Shown piece after piece: positions 1 to 8,556 of a stretch of DNA of 32,872 nt. Position 1 is the stretch's first letter. The number at the start of each line of letters is the position of its first letter. Under the pieces are notes generated by a model that saw only the letters and a program-made list of their open reading frames with translations, was not told the DNA's origin and made no database searches. A program made the translations under genes and the position numbers. The DNA comes from Anaerocolumna sp. (GTDB lineage Bacteria > Bacillota > Clostridia > Lachnospirales > Lachnospiraceae): positions 1-32,872 of the forward strand of contig JARBTX010000050.1 of the NCBI GenBank assembly GCA_029239975.1, written 5' to 3'.

Positions 1-155
1 TGAAGGAAATGTATACGTATACAATTTTAAAATATAGTAGTAATGAATTAATGATTACATATTATAAGATAATCTTATAAATATTCAGACGTGATTACAG
101 TATTCTTGAATATTAATTAATGTAAAATAATTATCTATGTGTAAGGAGAACAAGT
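1..155. other. AT-rich intergenic start of window
   Basis: No reading frame continues into the window from the left on either strand and no hairpin with a T-run is seen. The stretch probably carries the promoter for the leader at 156, but no convincing -35/-10 pair was found. Confidence 0.4.
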
Positions 156-236
156 ATGTTAAAATTTATGTTATACATAAAAAAATCTAACCAATTGCCA
201 TATGTGCTCTATGCAACACAGGACATGTTAGTCTAG
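156..236 (+). CDS. possible 26-residue leader peptide
   Basis: A short frame of 26 codons starts at ATG 156 with a very good ribosome site (AAGGAG at 143-148, seven bases before the start) and ends at TAG 234-236. The peptide begins MLKFMLYIKK and ends ATQDMLV; it matches no family I know. Its last ten codons run through the 5' arms of both alternative stems described at 206-296, so translation would change which stem can form, the usual layout of a regulatory leader. It could also be the truncated remnant of a longer gene. Role as a leader is inference; the start signal and the overlap with the stems are directly visible. Confidence 0.4.
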   Translation: MLKFMLYIKKSNQLPYVLYATQDMLV

Positions 237-296
237 CGATTCAATGCATAGAGCGATTGTAGAATCGCAATAGAAATGTGAAATGTGTTGCGCTCT
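206..296 (+). promoter_or_regulatory. candidate switching RNA with two exclusive folds
   Basis: Fold A pairs GCAACACA (213-220) with TGTGTTGC (284-291) and GCGATTC (236-242) with GAATCGC (262-268). Fold B pairs GCTCTATGCA (206-215) with TGCATAGAGC (245-254), ten perfect pairs, plus GCGATT (253-258) with AATCGC (263-268). The two folds share bases and cannot coexist. The element lies directly before the ribosome site at 311-316. I do not recognise a known riboswitch class. Confidence 0.45.
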
Positions 297-324
297 GGAT
301 TTTATTTAAGAAGGAGTGATATAC

Positions 325-546
325 ATGTCATATATAAATGGGAAAGAAGTATTACCAGAGAATTTAGTATCAGAAATTCAAAAATACGTTGGTGGTGGTT
401 TAATTTACATCCCATCGCCTGTCCAGAAACTCTATAACAGACTAGGAGATGTTATTTATGAAAAAAAAGAGAAACATCATAATAGTGGTTGTTATTCTTT
501 GTGCCATGATAATAGCCATTGTAATACTCAACCAATATACGGTTAG
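325..546 (+). pseudogene. truncated CD3324-like protein remnant
   Basis: ATG 325 follows AAGGAG at 311-316. The first about 32 residues (MSYINGKEVLPENLVSEIQ, then KYVGGGLIYIP) look like the N-terminus of the CD3324-family / Mor-like small DNA-binding proteins of clostridia, which normally continue for about 50 more residues with a helix-turn-helix. Here the similarity stops after IYIP and the frame runs on through sequence that overlaps, in another frame, the next gene from 458. I read this as a deletion that fused the gene head to unrelated DNA. The family match is from memory of the family's start motif; the overlap and the missing helix-turn-helix are visible. Confidence 0.45.
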
Positions 547-760
547 TGGAGTAATAGAAAGTATTAATGGGCGAGAGATAACGATTAATGTGGAATCATC
601 GGATTCCTTTATTCCAACGAATGCGGACAAAATCTTATTTCTTTATGACAAGTCAGACAAGTTCACAGTGGGAGATGAAGTGACCGTATTGAGCATGATG
701 TCTGTCTTGGAAAGTTATCCGCCAAGAATTGAAGCAATATACATAAAAAAAAGTCATTGA
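458..760 (+). CDS. small membrane-anchored protein, OB-like ectodomain
   Basis: Product of 100 residues. ATG 458 is preferred over ATG 449 because AGGAG at 444-448 is nine bases before 458 and touches 449. Residues 5-27 are a single strongly hydrophobic segment after a Lys/Arg-rich start (MKKKRN), a signal anchor or signal peptide. The rest is a short beta-rich domain (VSGVIESINGREITINV, then GDEVTVLS) resembling the small OB-like folds of DUF3221-type exported proteins. Nothing catalytic is visible. It overlaps the end of the broken upstream frame and ends at a two-way hairpin. Function unknown. Confidence 0.6.
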   Translation: MKKKRNIIIVVVILCAMIIAIVILNQYTVSGVIESINGREITINVESSDSFIPTNADKILFLYDKSDKFTVGDEVTVLSMMSVLESYPPRIEAIYIKKSH

Positions 761-765
761 ACATA

Positions 766-794
766 AAGGGAGTAGGACTCAATCCTTCTCCCTT
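766..794. terminator. hairpin between convergent genes
   Basis: AAGGGAG (766-772) pairs with CTCCCTT (788-794), and inside it AGGA (774-777) with TCCT (783-786), loop of five. It overlaps the stop codon of the recombinase (779-781). The T-run is weak on the plus side; on the minus side a T8 lies further out. Probably a shared terminator. Confidence 0.5.
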
Positions 795-1843
795 AATTTC
801 ACCTTATTCGCAGCACTTCGTCTTCTAGAATCTTCGATCGCAGCGTAGTGTTTTTTTGTTGTATTAACATCTTTGTGTCCTAATACATCAGCTACTAGGT
901 AAATATCGCCAGTTTCGCGGTAAAGGCTTGTACCATATGTACTTCTTAATTTGTGAGGTGTAATCTTTTTTAGTCTAGTAACTAGACTTGCATATTTCTT
1001 CACTAGATTCTCAATCGCTTTTACACTGATTCGTTTCTTTTGCATGGATAAAAATAATGCTTCTTCGCTTCCAGATTGTGGAATGATAGTTTCTCTTTCT
1101 TTTAAATATTCTTCTAAGGATTCCCTTACCTCTTCACCAAAATAAATGATGGATTCGTAACCACCCTTACGTCTAATTTTGATTCCATCATTATTAAAAT
1201 CCACATCATTTAAGTCAAGTCCAACGCACTCCGATACACGAATCCCAGTTCCAAGTAGTAGAGTGATTAAAGCCAAATCTCTTACCTTTGTCTTATCATG
1301 ATATTTTAGCTGGGACTTTGTCATGTTCTCGCCATTTTCGACTTGATCTAGCATTTTTGCAACTTCATCAATCTCTAATCGTATGATTTCTTTTTGATGG
1401 AGTTTAGGAATGTCAACCAAAGCTGCAGGGTTTGTTAGTATCATTTCTTTTTTAAAATAGTAGTTATAGAAACTTCGTAATGAGATTAATTTGCGTTTTT
1501 TACCAGTTTCGTTATTTAAATGCTCATTTTCACCATTTTTATAATAGGTAAGATAATCCAAGTACTCTTCAATATCAATTGCTTTGATTTGATCAAGGAC
1601 ATCTACTTTTAAATCTCTTATCGGAGTATTTTTAAAACTTGGATTGGAATTATATAGCCACTGAAAGAATACTCTTAAATCATATGCATATGCAATTCTA
1701 GTTAAAGAAGAAGTAGTTGGTTCAATACCACGAAAGAAATCACTACAAAACTTTGGCAATTCTGCAATGATTTCACGCAGTCTAAGTGTGTTCGCTTTAT
1801 TCATTTGGTCATGATAATTTTGGTCTGCCATTGGAGATACCAT
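779..1843 (-). CDS. tyrosine recombinase / integrase (XerC/D/S-like)
   Basis: DNA strand-exchange enzyme of about 354 residues, the length of XerS-type and other stand-alone recombinases. The N-terminal SAM-like core-binding domain covers about residues 20-150. The catalytic domain shows the full set of residues: Arg in GTGIRVSE, Lys in RRKGG, His and Arg in HKLRSTYGT, His in LGHKD and the Tyr nucleophile in KHYAA. Three starts are possible: 1849, 1843 and 1831; AAGGAA at 1853-1858 is too close to 1849 and well spaced for 1843. A candidate promoter lies at 1892-1920. No att sites, excisionase or phage genes are near, so it is more likely a resident recombinase (chromosome dimer resolution or phase-variation type) than the mark of an integrated element. 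Confidence 0.85.
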   Translation of the reverse strand: MVSPMADQNYHDQMNKANTLRLREIIAELPKFCSDFFRGIEPTTSSLTRIAYAYDLRVFFQWLYNSNPSFKNTPIRDLKVDVLDQIKAIDIEEYLDYLTYYKNGENEHLNNETGKKRKLISLRSFYNYYFKKEMILTNPAALVDIPKLHQKEIIRLEIDEVAKMLDQVENGENMTKSQLKYHDKTKVRDLALITLLLGTGIRVSECVGLDLNDVDFNNDGIKIRRKGGYESIIYFGEEVRESLEEYLKERETIIPQSGSEEALFLSMQKKRISVKAIENLVKKYASLVTRLKKITPHKLRSTYGTSLYRETGDIYLVADVLGHKDVNTTKKHYAAIEDSRRRSAANKVKLREKD

Positions 1844-1865
1844 TACCATAAGTTTCCTTATGGTA
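1844..1865 (-). promoter_or_regulatory. perfect hairpin over recombinase ribosome site
   Basis: TACCATAA (1844-1851) and TTATGGTA (1858-1865) are perfect inverted repeats around the six bases that carry the ribosome site on the minus strand (GGAAAC in the loop). The upstream candidate start at 1849 lies in one arm. It could be an RNA hairpin that limits translation or a protein-binding palindrome. Confidence 0.5.
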
Positions 1866-1891
1866 GCTACTTTCTATAAATAATAGAATAA

Positions 1892-1920
1892 GTTGTAGCA
1901 CCTTTCTAAAAAATTTTCAA
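1892..1920 (-). promoter_or_regulatory. candidate sigma-A promoter of recombinase
   Basis: On the minus strand TTGAAA (1915-1920) and TACAAC (1892-1897) are 17 bases apart. The start site would fall about 40 bases before the gene. Confidence 0.35.
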
Positions 1921-2590
1921 TCATTTGTTACTTATAATAAAAATAAACAATTTATCACGATATAAATACTATAGTAAAATTAAAAGTGAGTTAGGTGAAA
2001 AAGTTACCAATAAAATACATTTTAATGGTATAATTTAAACTTTCAATTGTGATTAAAATTTAGTATAATTAGTTTACATCTAATTTTTGTATTTTGCTTA
2101 AATTCAGCAAATTAACGGTAAATTACAGAGAAAAAATAAAATTTAATCAAAAAATGACATAATTTTAACACTATTTAACAGTATTATTAAAATTGTATTA
2201 AGTAAGGTAAGCAATACAAGCAAGAAACGGGAGTGTAAAAGGGAGCAAAAATACTGGCTGGGAGGTGTTATAGTAATACAATAATTGAAAACGAAAGATA
2301 AATCAACATTAAAATATGAATACAAAAGATGGAAAATTAGTAACAAGCAAATTAATAAAATGAAAAATATCAATACATGGAAATCATACGACGATATTCA
2401 TAATTCAAGTTACAAAGCTAGAATGAAAGGTTTGTGTTACTTGACTTATTTTCATACTAACCACTTTGGTGTTTATCGCCAAGTATTATGCAGTACATTT
2501 TAAGTTAAATTTAAGATTAGTTTTTTATGAATAATCTATATTAATTTCAAGCATTTACATTTAAGAGAAAAACAAAAGGATGATTCAAGT
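1921..2590. other. intergenic stretch before amidase operon
   Basis: About 670 bases, very AT-rich. The only structure seen is TTTAACA twice (2164-2170 and 2174-2180, 10-bp period), similar to the Pho-box-like repeats further on but with a different period. A GGAGG at 2261 has no start codon at a usable distance. No supported gene. Confidence 0.4.
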
Positions 2591-5209
2591 ATGTGTAAGC
2601 AAAAAAATAAAATGATATATATGCTGCTACTTGCTTTTTTTATGGTTTTAATTCCATATACAAGTGTTGTAGCTGCATCTAAGTTAAATTTATACTACTA
2701 TGGGACAAAAAAGAATGTAACATACACTGGTCAACAAGTTCAATATTATTATAATGGAACAGCAATTAATATGAGAAATACACCAGGAATCATTACTGAT
2801 GGTATCTCATTGGCTTCTTACAAAGATATATTTGTTAATTCATCGATTGATGTTGATTACAAATATGATAAAGCAAAAGGAACAGTGACCTTATCACAGA
2901 ATAATACAAAATTGGTTTTAACCATTGGAAGTAAAAAAGCTACTTTAAATGGAAAATCAGTTACTTTATCTATTGCCCCAGTTAAAGTTTTATTTAAAGA
3001 TAAGAATTTGACAAAGATATTGGTACCGGCAAGATATGTTGCTGAAACATTTGGTTATACATATACTTGGAATAGCTCTACATCCATAGCATCTATTACA
3101 GGACCAATGCATTTAAATTATAATAACAAAAACGTTAACTATACAAGCACAAAAGGGCAGGTTACGGTAGACGGTAAAAAGGTAGAATTAGGTACTATGC
3201 CAAGTATTATCGTTAATAATACAGCGCTTTTGCGTGCAAAACAGGTTTTTAGTGCTTCATCTATCGGAGCGAAATATGATTATGACAGCAGTAAAAAAAC
3301 ATTGACATTAACGAAAGGTGAAACTGTAGTTAAGTTAACAATGGGAAGTACAACTGCTTATGTTAATGGCAAGGCTAACAAGATGGATACAGCACCACTT
3401 GTTGTTAAGAATTTAGATACGAATTCATCTTTTGTAATGATTCCAGGTAGCTTCGTCGCATCTTATTTAGGTTATGACTATGCATGGAATTCATCTACAA
3501 AAACATCTGTTATAACAACAAGACTACCAGATGAAGAGGAACCAGAAGAAGATGAAGATGGACCGGAATTAGGAGATGATCCATCCATTCCTGATTCTGT
3601 ATTACTAAACTGGGATGTGAAACCTGAAAATTTAGATCAATATGTATCAATTAATAACATAGTAAATACAACTCAAATTGATACTGGTTTGGGTACTTTT
3701 GCTAATATTTACAATATTGAAAAAGATTATCAGTCAGAGAACAATAAAGAAACTTATATTATTCGTTCTACAACTCCATTTAGTACAGCAACGGCTTCTA
3801 TTCAAGGACAAAATTTACTTATTACTGCGAATAATTCTACCGTGAGTGGTTTGGCATATACTCTTGGTGGTACTATGACAGATATTATAAGTACATTTGC
3901 AAATACAGTGAATTCATCCAGTGATATTAGTTTTCGTTTATACAACCCAAATATAAAATATCAATTAACCTTATCCGATGATAAATGTTCTTTGTATATT
4001 ACCTTATATAAGAATTATCTGAGTAACATATCTGTCGGAACGAAAGCAGGTAATGAATATGTAATGTTAACGGGAATGAGTAATTTTACAGTGAATTTAA
4101 CAGAAGATGGTAATTATATTCGTCTTGAAGTACCATATATCTTTAATGGAGTAGGCGATAATCAAGCTATTACCTCATCTTTAAAATCCATACTCTCCGT
4201 ACAGAGCATAACGGTTTCTAATGATACTGCAACGATAATGATTCAAAAAACTACAAATTACGATTACTTTATTACTCAAACAGGTAATACATATATGATT
4301 TCGTTTGTTAGCCAACAAGCTGAGAATTCAGATTATGAATTACAATTTAAACTTCCATCTGAGGTAGATTATTCTCTTGTTAATCATGAAGATAGATATT
4401 ATGAAAATAAAATTGCTATCTTAATACCAGGAGATTATAGAAGTTTTTATCAAAGCAATCCAATTAATTCATCAAGTGATGTAGTAAAAAATGTTTCAGT
4501 ATCATATAAATCTAATTGTACTGAAATTTTGATTACAACAACCAAATTACAAGGATATAGACTTGAAGAGAATAGCGGATATGTAGGAGTTGTATTAGGT
4601 AATCCGAGAGATATCTATCAGAATATCGTAGTTCTAGATGCAGGTCATGGTGGTACAGATCCAGGTGCGATTAGGTCTTTAAATGGAAAAACTATTAATG
4701 AAAAAGACTTAAATTTCAAAATCATGTATCAATTGACTCAAAAGTACTTTAATGCAGAAGATTCTAACATTAAGGTATATTATTCTAGATATAATGACAC
4801 TAAGGTTGATTTATATGAACGTGCAGCATTTGCAACAAAAGTGGGTGCAGACTTGTTTGTAAGTTTACATATGAACGCAAATACAAGCACTTCTCCTAGT
4901 GGAACTGAAATTTACTATACTGGTACGAATAAATCAACTACAAGTTCTGGACTGAACAGTAAAACATTAGCAACTATGTTTTTAAATGAACTTCCAGGTA
5001 AAATTGGAACGAAAAAAAGATATATTAGCGACCAAAACTTAGTAGTAACCCGTGAAACGAAAGTTCCTGCTATTCTTGTAGAACTTGGTTTTATGTCTAA
5101 TCCTGATGATTTGACTAAAATAACTAATAGTTCAGTACAAGAAAAAGCTGCAAAAGCAATGTATGACATCTTATGTAATGTATTTGATAGCTATCCTACG
5201 GGAAGATAA
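2591..5209 (+). CDS. secreted N-acetylmuramoyl-L-alanine amidase with Cu-amine-oxidase-like domains
   Basis: Cuts the amide bond between muramic acid and the stem peptide in peptidoglycan; acts outside the cell. The 872 residues begin with a signal peptide (about 1-29, cleavage near VVAA). Two copper-amine-oxidase N-terminal-like beta domains follow (about 30-165 and 170-305; repeated landmarks LVPARYVAETFGYTYTWNSS and MIPGSFVASYLGYDYAWNSS), usually wall-binding modules in clostridia. Next come an acidic linker (about 312-330), a beta-rich AMIN-like region, and an Amidase_3 domain from about 678 to the end. Zinc and catalytic residues are visible: His686 in DAGHGG, Glu in NEKDL, His in SLHMNA and Glu in VELGF. 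It is 30 bases before the GHL10 gene and surely co-transcribed with it. Confidence 0.9.
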   Translation: MCKQKNKMIYMLLLAFFMVLIPYTSVVAASKLNLYYYGTKKNVTYTGQQVQYYYNGTAINMRNTPGIITDGISLASYKDIFVNSSIDVDYKYDKAKGTVTLSQNNTKLVLTIGSKKATLNGKSVTLSIAPVKVLFKDKNLTKILVPARYVAETFGYTYTWNSSTSIASITGPMHLNYNNKNVNYTSTKGQVTVDGKKVELGTMPSIIVNNTALLRAKQVFSASSIGAKYDYDSSKKTLTLTKGETVVKLTMGSTTAYVNGKANKMDTAPLVVKNLDTNSSFVMIPGSFVASYLGYDYAWNSSTKTSVITTRLPDEEEPEEDEDGPELGDDPSIPDSVLLNWDVKPENLDQYVSINNIVNTTQIDTGLGTFANIYNIEKDYQSENNKETYIIRSTTPFSTATASIQGQNLLITANNSTVSGLAYTLGGTMTDIISTFANTVNSSSDISFRLYNPNIKYQLTLSDDKCSLYITLYKNYLSNISVGTKAGNEYVMLTGMSNFTVNLTEDGNYIRLEVPYIFNGVGDNQAITSSLKSILSVQSITVSNDTATIMIQKTTNYDYFITQTGNTYMISFVSQQAENSDYELQFKLPSEVDYSLVNHEDRYYENKIAILIPGDYRSFYQSNPINSSSDVVKNVSVSYKSNCTEILITTTKLQGYRLEENSGYVGVVLGNPRDIYQNIVVLDAGHGGTDPGAIRSLNGKTINEKDLNFKIMYQLTQKYFNAEDSNIKVYYSRYNDTKVDLYERAAFATKVGADLFVSLHMNANTSTSPSGTEIYYTGTNKSTTSSGLNSKTLATMFLNELPGKIGTKKRYISDQNLVVTRETKVPAILVELGFMSNPDDLTKITNSSVQEKAAKAMYDILCNVFDSYPTGR

Positions 5210-5239
5210 AAAAGAATGAGTCGGAAAGGATAGAAGCCA

Positions 5240-7615
5240 ATGATAAAGAACAAAAAATGGTTATTCAGACTTATGTTAGTTTTGATATTTGGTGTATTAA
5301 TATTAAATGATAACCATGTTCAAGCTGCAAAAGAGACGAAAAAACCATCCATAGCAATAAAAGCGGATACAACAGATCCTACCAATGGAAATGTAAAACT
5401 AACAATAAAAGCAACGGATGCATCAGGTATTTATGTAGCAAAATGGGCATCTGGAAGTAAAGATACAGCATATTTTAAAAGTTCTGGAAAGAAGCTTACA
5501 TTAAGTGCAAAGGGTTATTCAAGTGCAACTATTACAAAGAATGGTACTTATACATTTTATGCCAAAGATAAAGCAGGGAATGAATCCATAAAGAAGTTTA
5601 CAGTTAATAATATTGATGTATTATTTCCAACTTTGGATATTAAATTAAGTACAGAAGAACCAGTTAACACTTATGTAAAACTAAAATTATACTTAAAAGA
5701 TGAAGGTAGTGGCGTTTCAAGTATTAAATATCTGACTGGTAAAAAAAGTGAAGCAGATTTTAATAATGCAGGAAAAGAAATCAGTTTTTCTGAAACAAAA
5801 GTAAATGGCACATCTTATCAATATTATGGTAAAATCTATCCAAAAACTAACGATACTTTTACTTTTTTAATAGTAGATAAAGCTGGTAATAAGACAGTAA
5901 AAACAATAACAGTGAGTAACATTGATAAAGACTTACCAGCAATTACAGTAAAACTTAATACTATAGCACCAACGAAAGATGATGTCACTGTTAGTCTAGC
6001 AATTACAGATATTGGATCTGGTATAAAAGAAGTTTCTTATTTATCTGGTAAAAAAGTTGCTGATGATTTTGTAATAGATGACTCAACATCAACGTCTAGT
6101 AAACCGATTGCTATAAAACTAAGTAGTAATGGGAATGGTAGTTTTAAAGTTAGCAAAAACGGCGAATACACTGTTTTAGCGACAGATAGGGCAGGTAATC
6201 AAACGTTACAAGTAATTAACGTTACCAATATTGATAAAGTACAACCTACGATATCACTTAATTATACTGTAATGAATCGTGCGGCTACTATTACAACAGA
6301 TACATCAGATGATGAATCTGGAATCGCAAGTATTTCCTACCTGAAAGGAAAAGTAACAAGCCTTACCGATGAAAAATGGAGTACAAAAGCAAAAGACGTA
6401 ACAAAAACAGCAAATTTCAAAGTTACATCTGCTGGAAATTATAGTGTAAAAGTAACAGACAAAGCTGGAAATCAATACGTTGAAGTTATCAATGTTGTAT
6501 TAGAATTTAAAGCAGTTTGGATTTCATACCTAGAGTTTTTAACTTACGGTAAAAATGGATATACACAAGCTAGTTTTGAATCTGCAATTGATAAGATGTT
6601 TGATAACGTTGCAAGCATGAATATGAATGCAGTAGTAGTTCAAGTAAGACCTTTTGGTGATGCAATGTATGATTCTTCCTATTTCCCATGGTCTAGATAT
6701 ATTTCTGGAACACAAGGTGTTGATCCAGGATTTGATCCTTTAGAATATATGGTTGAAGCTGCACATGAAAGAGGACTTCAATTCCATGCTTGGCTGAATC
6801 CATATCGTGTCACAACTGCAAGCACAGATTATTCTAAATTGTCAAAAGATAATCCTGCTAGAGTATGGCATGATGATAAGGATACATCAAATGATAGAAA
6901 TGTTTTAGCGTTTGATGGAAGTTTGTACTACAATCCAGCAGTGAAAGAAGTGCAGACTTTAATTACAAACGGAATAAAAGAAATCGTGAATAACTATGAA
7001 GTAGATGGTATACATTTTGATGATTATTTTTATCCAGTGCTTGGTAGTAAATATGCTACAACATTTGATAATGTAGAATACGATGCTTATGTAAAAGAAA
7101 GTAAAGCAAAGGTTCAAGCTCCTTTATCCATTGCTGACTGGCGTAGAAATAATGTTAATACATTAGTTAAGAATGTCTATAAATCAATAAAAGATATAGA
7201 TTCAACCGTTCAATTTGGTATTAGTCCAGGTGGATTCATTGATTCTTTATCAAGCTATGCAGGATATTATGTTGATATAAAAACATGGTTATCAAAAGAT
7301 GGATATATTGATTATATCTGCCCACAAATCTATTGGTCCTTCTCACATAGTTCTTATCCATATGATAAAACACTAGATAAATGGTTATCTTACAGAACAA
7401 GTTCATCTGTTAAGATGTATGTAGGAATTGCTACTTATAAAGCAGGTTCAAGTTTAGAAGCTGATTGGAAAAATGATCCGGATGTATTAAGAAATCAAGT
7501 GGAATACGGAAGAGATACTGGTAAAGTAGATGGTTTCATATTCTTTCGATATGATTTCTTCTACAACAGTGTAACCAAGCCGGGTGTTGACAGCTTACTA
7601 GAAATCATGCAATAA
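5240..7615 (+). CDS. secreted GHL10 (DUF187) glycosidase with Ig-like repeats
   Basis: Product of 791 residues. A signal peptide (about 1-29, ending VQAA) is followed by four Ig/cadherin-like repeats of about 95 residues each (starting near KPSIAIK, FPTLDIK, LPAITVK and QPTISLN), the first three closing with a DKAGN or DRAGN turn and a V-x-NID linker. The C-terminal about 365 residues, from FKAVWISYLEF on, form the glycosyl-hydrolase-like 10 TIM barrel (PF02638) with VQVRPFGDAMYDS, HAWLNPYR and VDGIHFDDYF; the last holds the acidic residues expected at the active site. The family is linked to cleavage of peptidoglycan lacking stem peptides or of related glycans, which would fit with the amidase just upstream. 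A terminator follows. Confidence 0.85.
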   Translation: MIKNKKWLFRLMLVLIFGVLILNDNHVQAAKETKKPSIAIKADTTDPTNGNVKLTIKATDASGIYVAKWASGSKDTAYFKSSGKKLTLSAKGYSSATITKNGTYTFYAKDKAGNESIKKFTVNNIDVLFPTLDIKLSTEEPVNTYVKLKLYLKDEGSGVSSIKYLTGKKSEADFNNAGKEISFSETKVNGTSYQYYGKIYPKTNDTFTFLIVDKAGNKTVKTITVSNIDKDLPAITVKLNTIAPTKDDVTVSLAITDIGSGIKEVSYLSGKKVADDFVIDDSTSTSSKPIAIKLSSNGNGSFKVSKNGEYTVLATDRAGNQTLQVINVTNIDKVQPTISLNYTVMNRAATITTDTSDDESGIASISYLKGKVTSLTDEKWSTKAKDVTKTANFKVTSAGNYSVKVTDKAGNQYVEVINVVLEFKAVWISYLEFLTYGKNGYTQASFESAIDKMFDNVASMNMNAVVVQVRPFGDAMYDSSYFPWSRYISGTQGVDPGFDPLEYMVEAAHERGLQFHAWLNPYRVTTASTDYSKLSKDNPARVWHDDKDTSNDRNVLAFDGSLYYNPAVKEVQTLITNGIKEIVNNYEVDGIHFDDYFYPVLGSKYATTFDNVEYDAYVKESKAKVQAPLSIADWRRNNVNTLVKNVYKSIKDIDSTVQFGISPGGFIDSLSSYAGYYVDIKTWLSKDGYIDYICPQIYWSFSHSSYPYDKTLDKWLSYRTSSSVKMYVGIATYKAGSSLEADWKNDPDVLRNQVEYGRDTGKVDGFIFFRYDFFYNSVTKPGVDSLLEIMQ

Positions 7616-7697
7616 TGAAATTAATTTGATAATGTAGTAGTTTCATTGCAATTGCATGATGTTAAAAATAGTTTTTAAGGCATAAATATATGATTAT

Positions 7698-7750
7698 AAA
7701 ATACATATCATCAGTGAAATAGAATTTTTATTGATGATATGTATTTTTTT
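7698..7750 (+). terminator. strong terminator of wall-hydrolase operon
   Basis: Sixteen perfect pairs: 7698-7713 (AAAATACATATCATCA) with 7732-7747, followed by further T residues to 7750. Confidence 0.85.
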
Positions 7751-7880
7751 ACTTTTTATATATTTTTATAAATAGCAAAAGCATTCGGTATTCGGTATAA
7801 AGTTTTATTTCCTTGCTAAGGTATATATATTTCGTTTAATTTAAGTATATAAAAATATCATCAATAATTAGGAGTTAAAA

Positions 7881-8261
7881 ATGAAAGAAAAAATAGTTCG
7901 ATTATTTTGGAAATACATCGATAGTGCCAATTTTGAAGGACTGTCAGAGATTATGCTTGATGAAACCTGTGTATGGCTACCTAATACAAAAGAAGTGTTT
8001 CGTGGTAAAAATAAATACATAGAATTTAATAAACAATACCCAGGACGATGGTATGCAAACGTTGAAAAGTTATTTATAGCTGATGATACTGTTATAACGA
8101 CGACTTATATTTTCAATTTGGATCAATCTATAACATTTTACGTAACATCATTTTTTATTATAAAAGAAGAAAAAATTGAAGAAATTACAGAGTATTGGAG
8201 TGAAAATTCAGCTCCACCAACTTGGAGGTTAGAAGCTGATTTATCTGAAAAATATGAATAA
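7881..8261 (+). CDS. NTF2-like / SnoaL-like protein
   Basis: A 126-residue protein with the pattern of the nuclear-transport-factor-2 fold: an N-terminal helix (IVRLFWKYIDSANFEGLSEI), a short acidic and Trp-containing segment (DETCVWLPNTKEVFRGK), then beta strands ending in ITEYWSEN. Such proteins are small ligand pockets used as isomerases, hydrolases or binding partners; no substrate can be read off. ATG 7881 has AGGAG at 7870-7874. The stop codon lies inside the first unit of the tandem repeat at 8256. It stands alone between two terminators. Confidence 0.7.
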   Translation: MKEKIVRLFWKYIDSANFEGLSEIMLDETCVWLPNTKEVFRGKNKYIEFNKQYPGRWYANVEKLFIADDTVITTTYIFNLDQSITFYVTSFFIIKEEKIEEITEYWSENSAPPTWRLEADLSEKYE

Positions 8262-8435
8262 ATCTGTGATTATATAAATTGATTAAATCAGTGATTACAT
8301 AAATTGAATAAATCAGTGATTATATAAATTGAATAAATCAGTGATTTTAATAAAGATGAATAAATCGGTGATTATAAAAATATGAATAAGTCATTGATTT
8401 TAATAATTATGAATAAATCAGTGATAAAAAAATAT
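8256..8435. repeat. seven-unit tandem repeat, 25-27 bp
   Basis: Units start at 8256, 8281, 8306, 8331, 8358, 8384 and 8411. Consensus GAATAAATCAGTGATTATA then AT-rich fill. The first unit contains the last codons and stop of the upstream gene. Units differ by a few bases, so it is not a recent expansion only. Confidence 0.9.
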
Positions 8436-8462
8436 GAGATATAAAAGAAAGTATTAATATAT

Positions 8463-8533
8463 AAACATCCTAAGATATGAGATGGTTTTCGTTAACAAAA
8501 GTTAACGTTTGAAATATCTTAGGATGTTTTTAT
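8463..8533. terminator. nested two-way terminator
   Basis: AAACATCCTAAGATAT (8463-8478) pairs perfectly with 8514-8529. Inside the loop a second perfect hairpin forms: CGTTAAC (8490-8496), AAAA, GTTAACG (8501-8507). T-runs flank both sides, so it can stop transcription from both the NTF2-like gene and the transpeptidase gene. Confidence 0.8.
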
Positions 8534-8556
8534 TATCTAATTATTTAAATTAATAC

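Noticed and set aside
779..1843. Recombinase as mark of a prophage or integrative element
   Set aside because: No att repeats, excisionase, capsid or transfer genes are found nearby.
2164..2180. TTTAACA pair as a further regulon site before the amidase
   Set aside because: Period is 10, not 11, it is over 400 bases from the gene and no -10 follows at the expected distance; kept only as a note.
2285..2503. 72-residue frame before the amidase gene
   Set aside because: TTG start is 19 bases from the only GGAGG, the product is Lys/Asn-rich AT translation with no domain, and no terminator or operon supports it.
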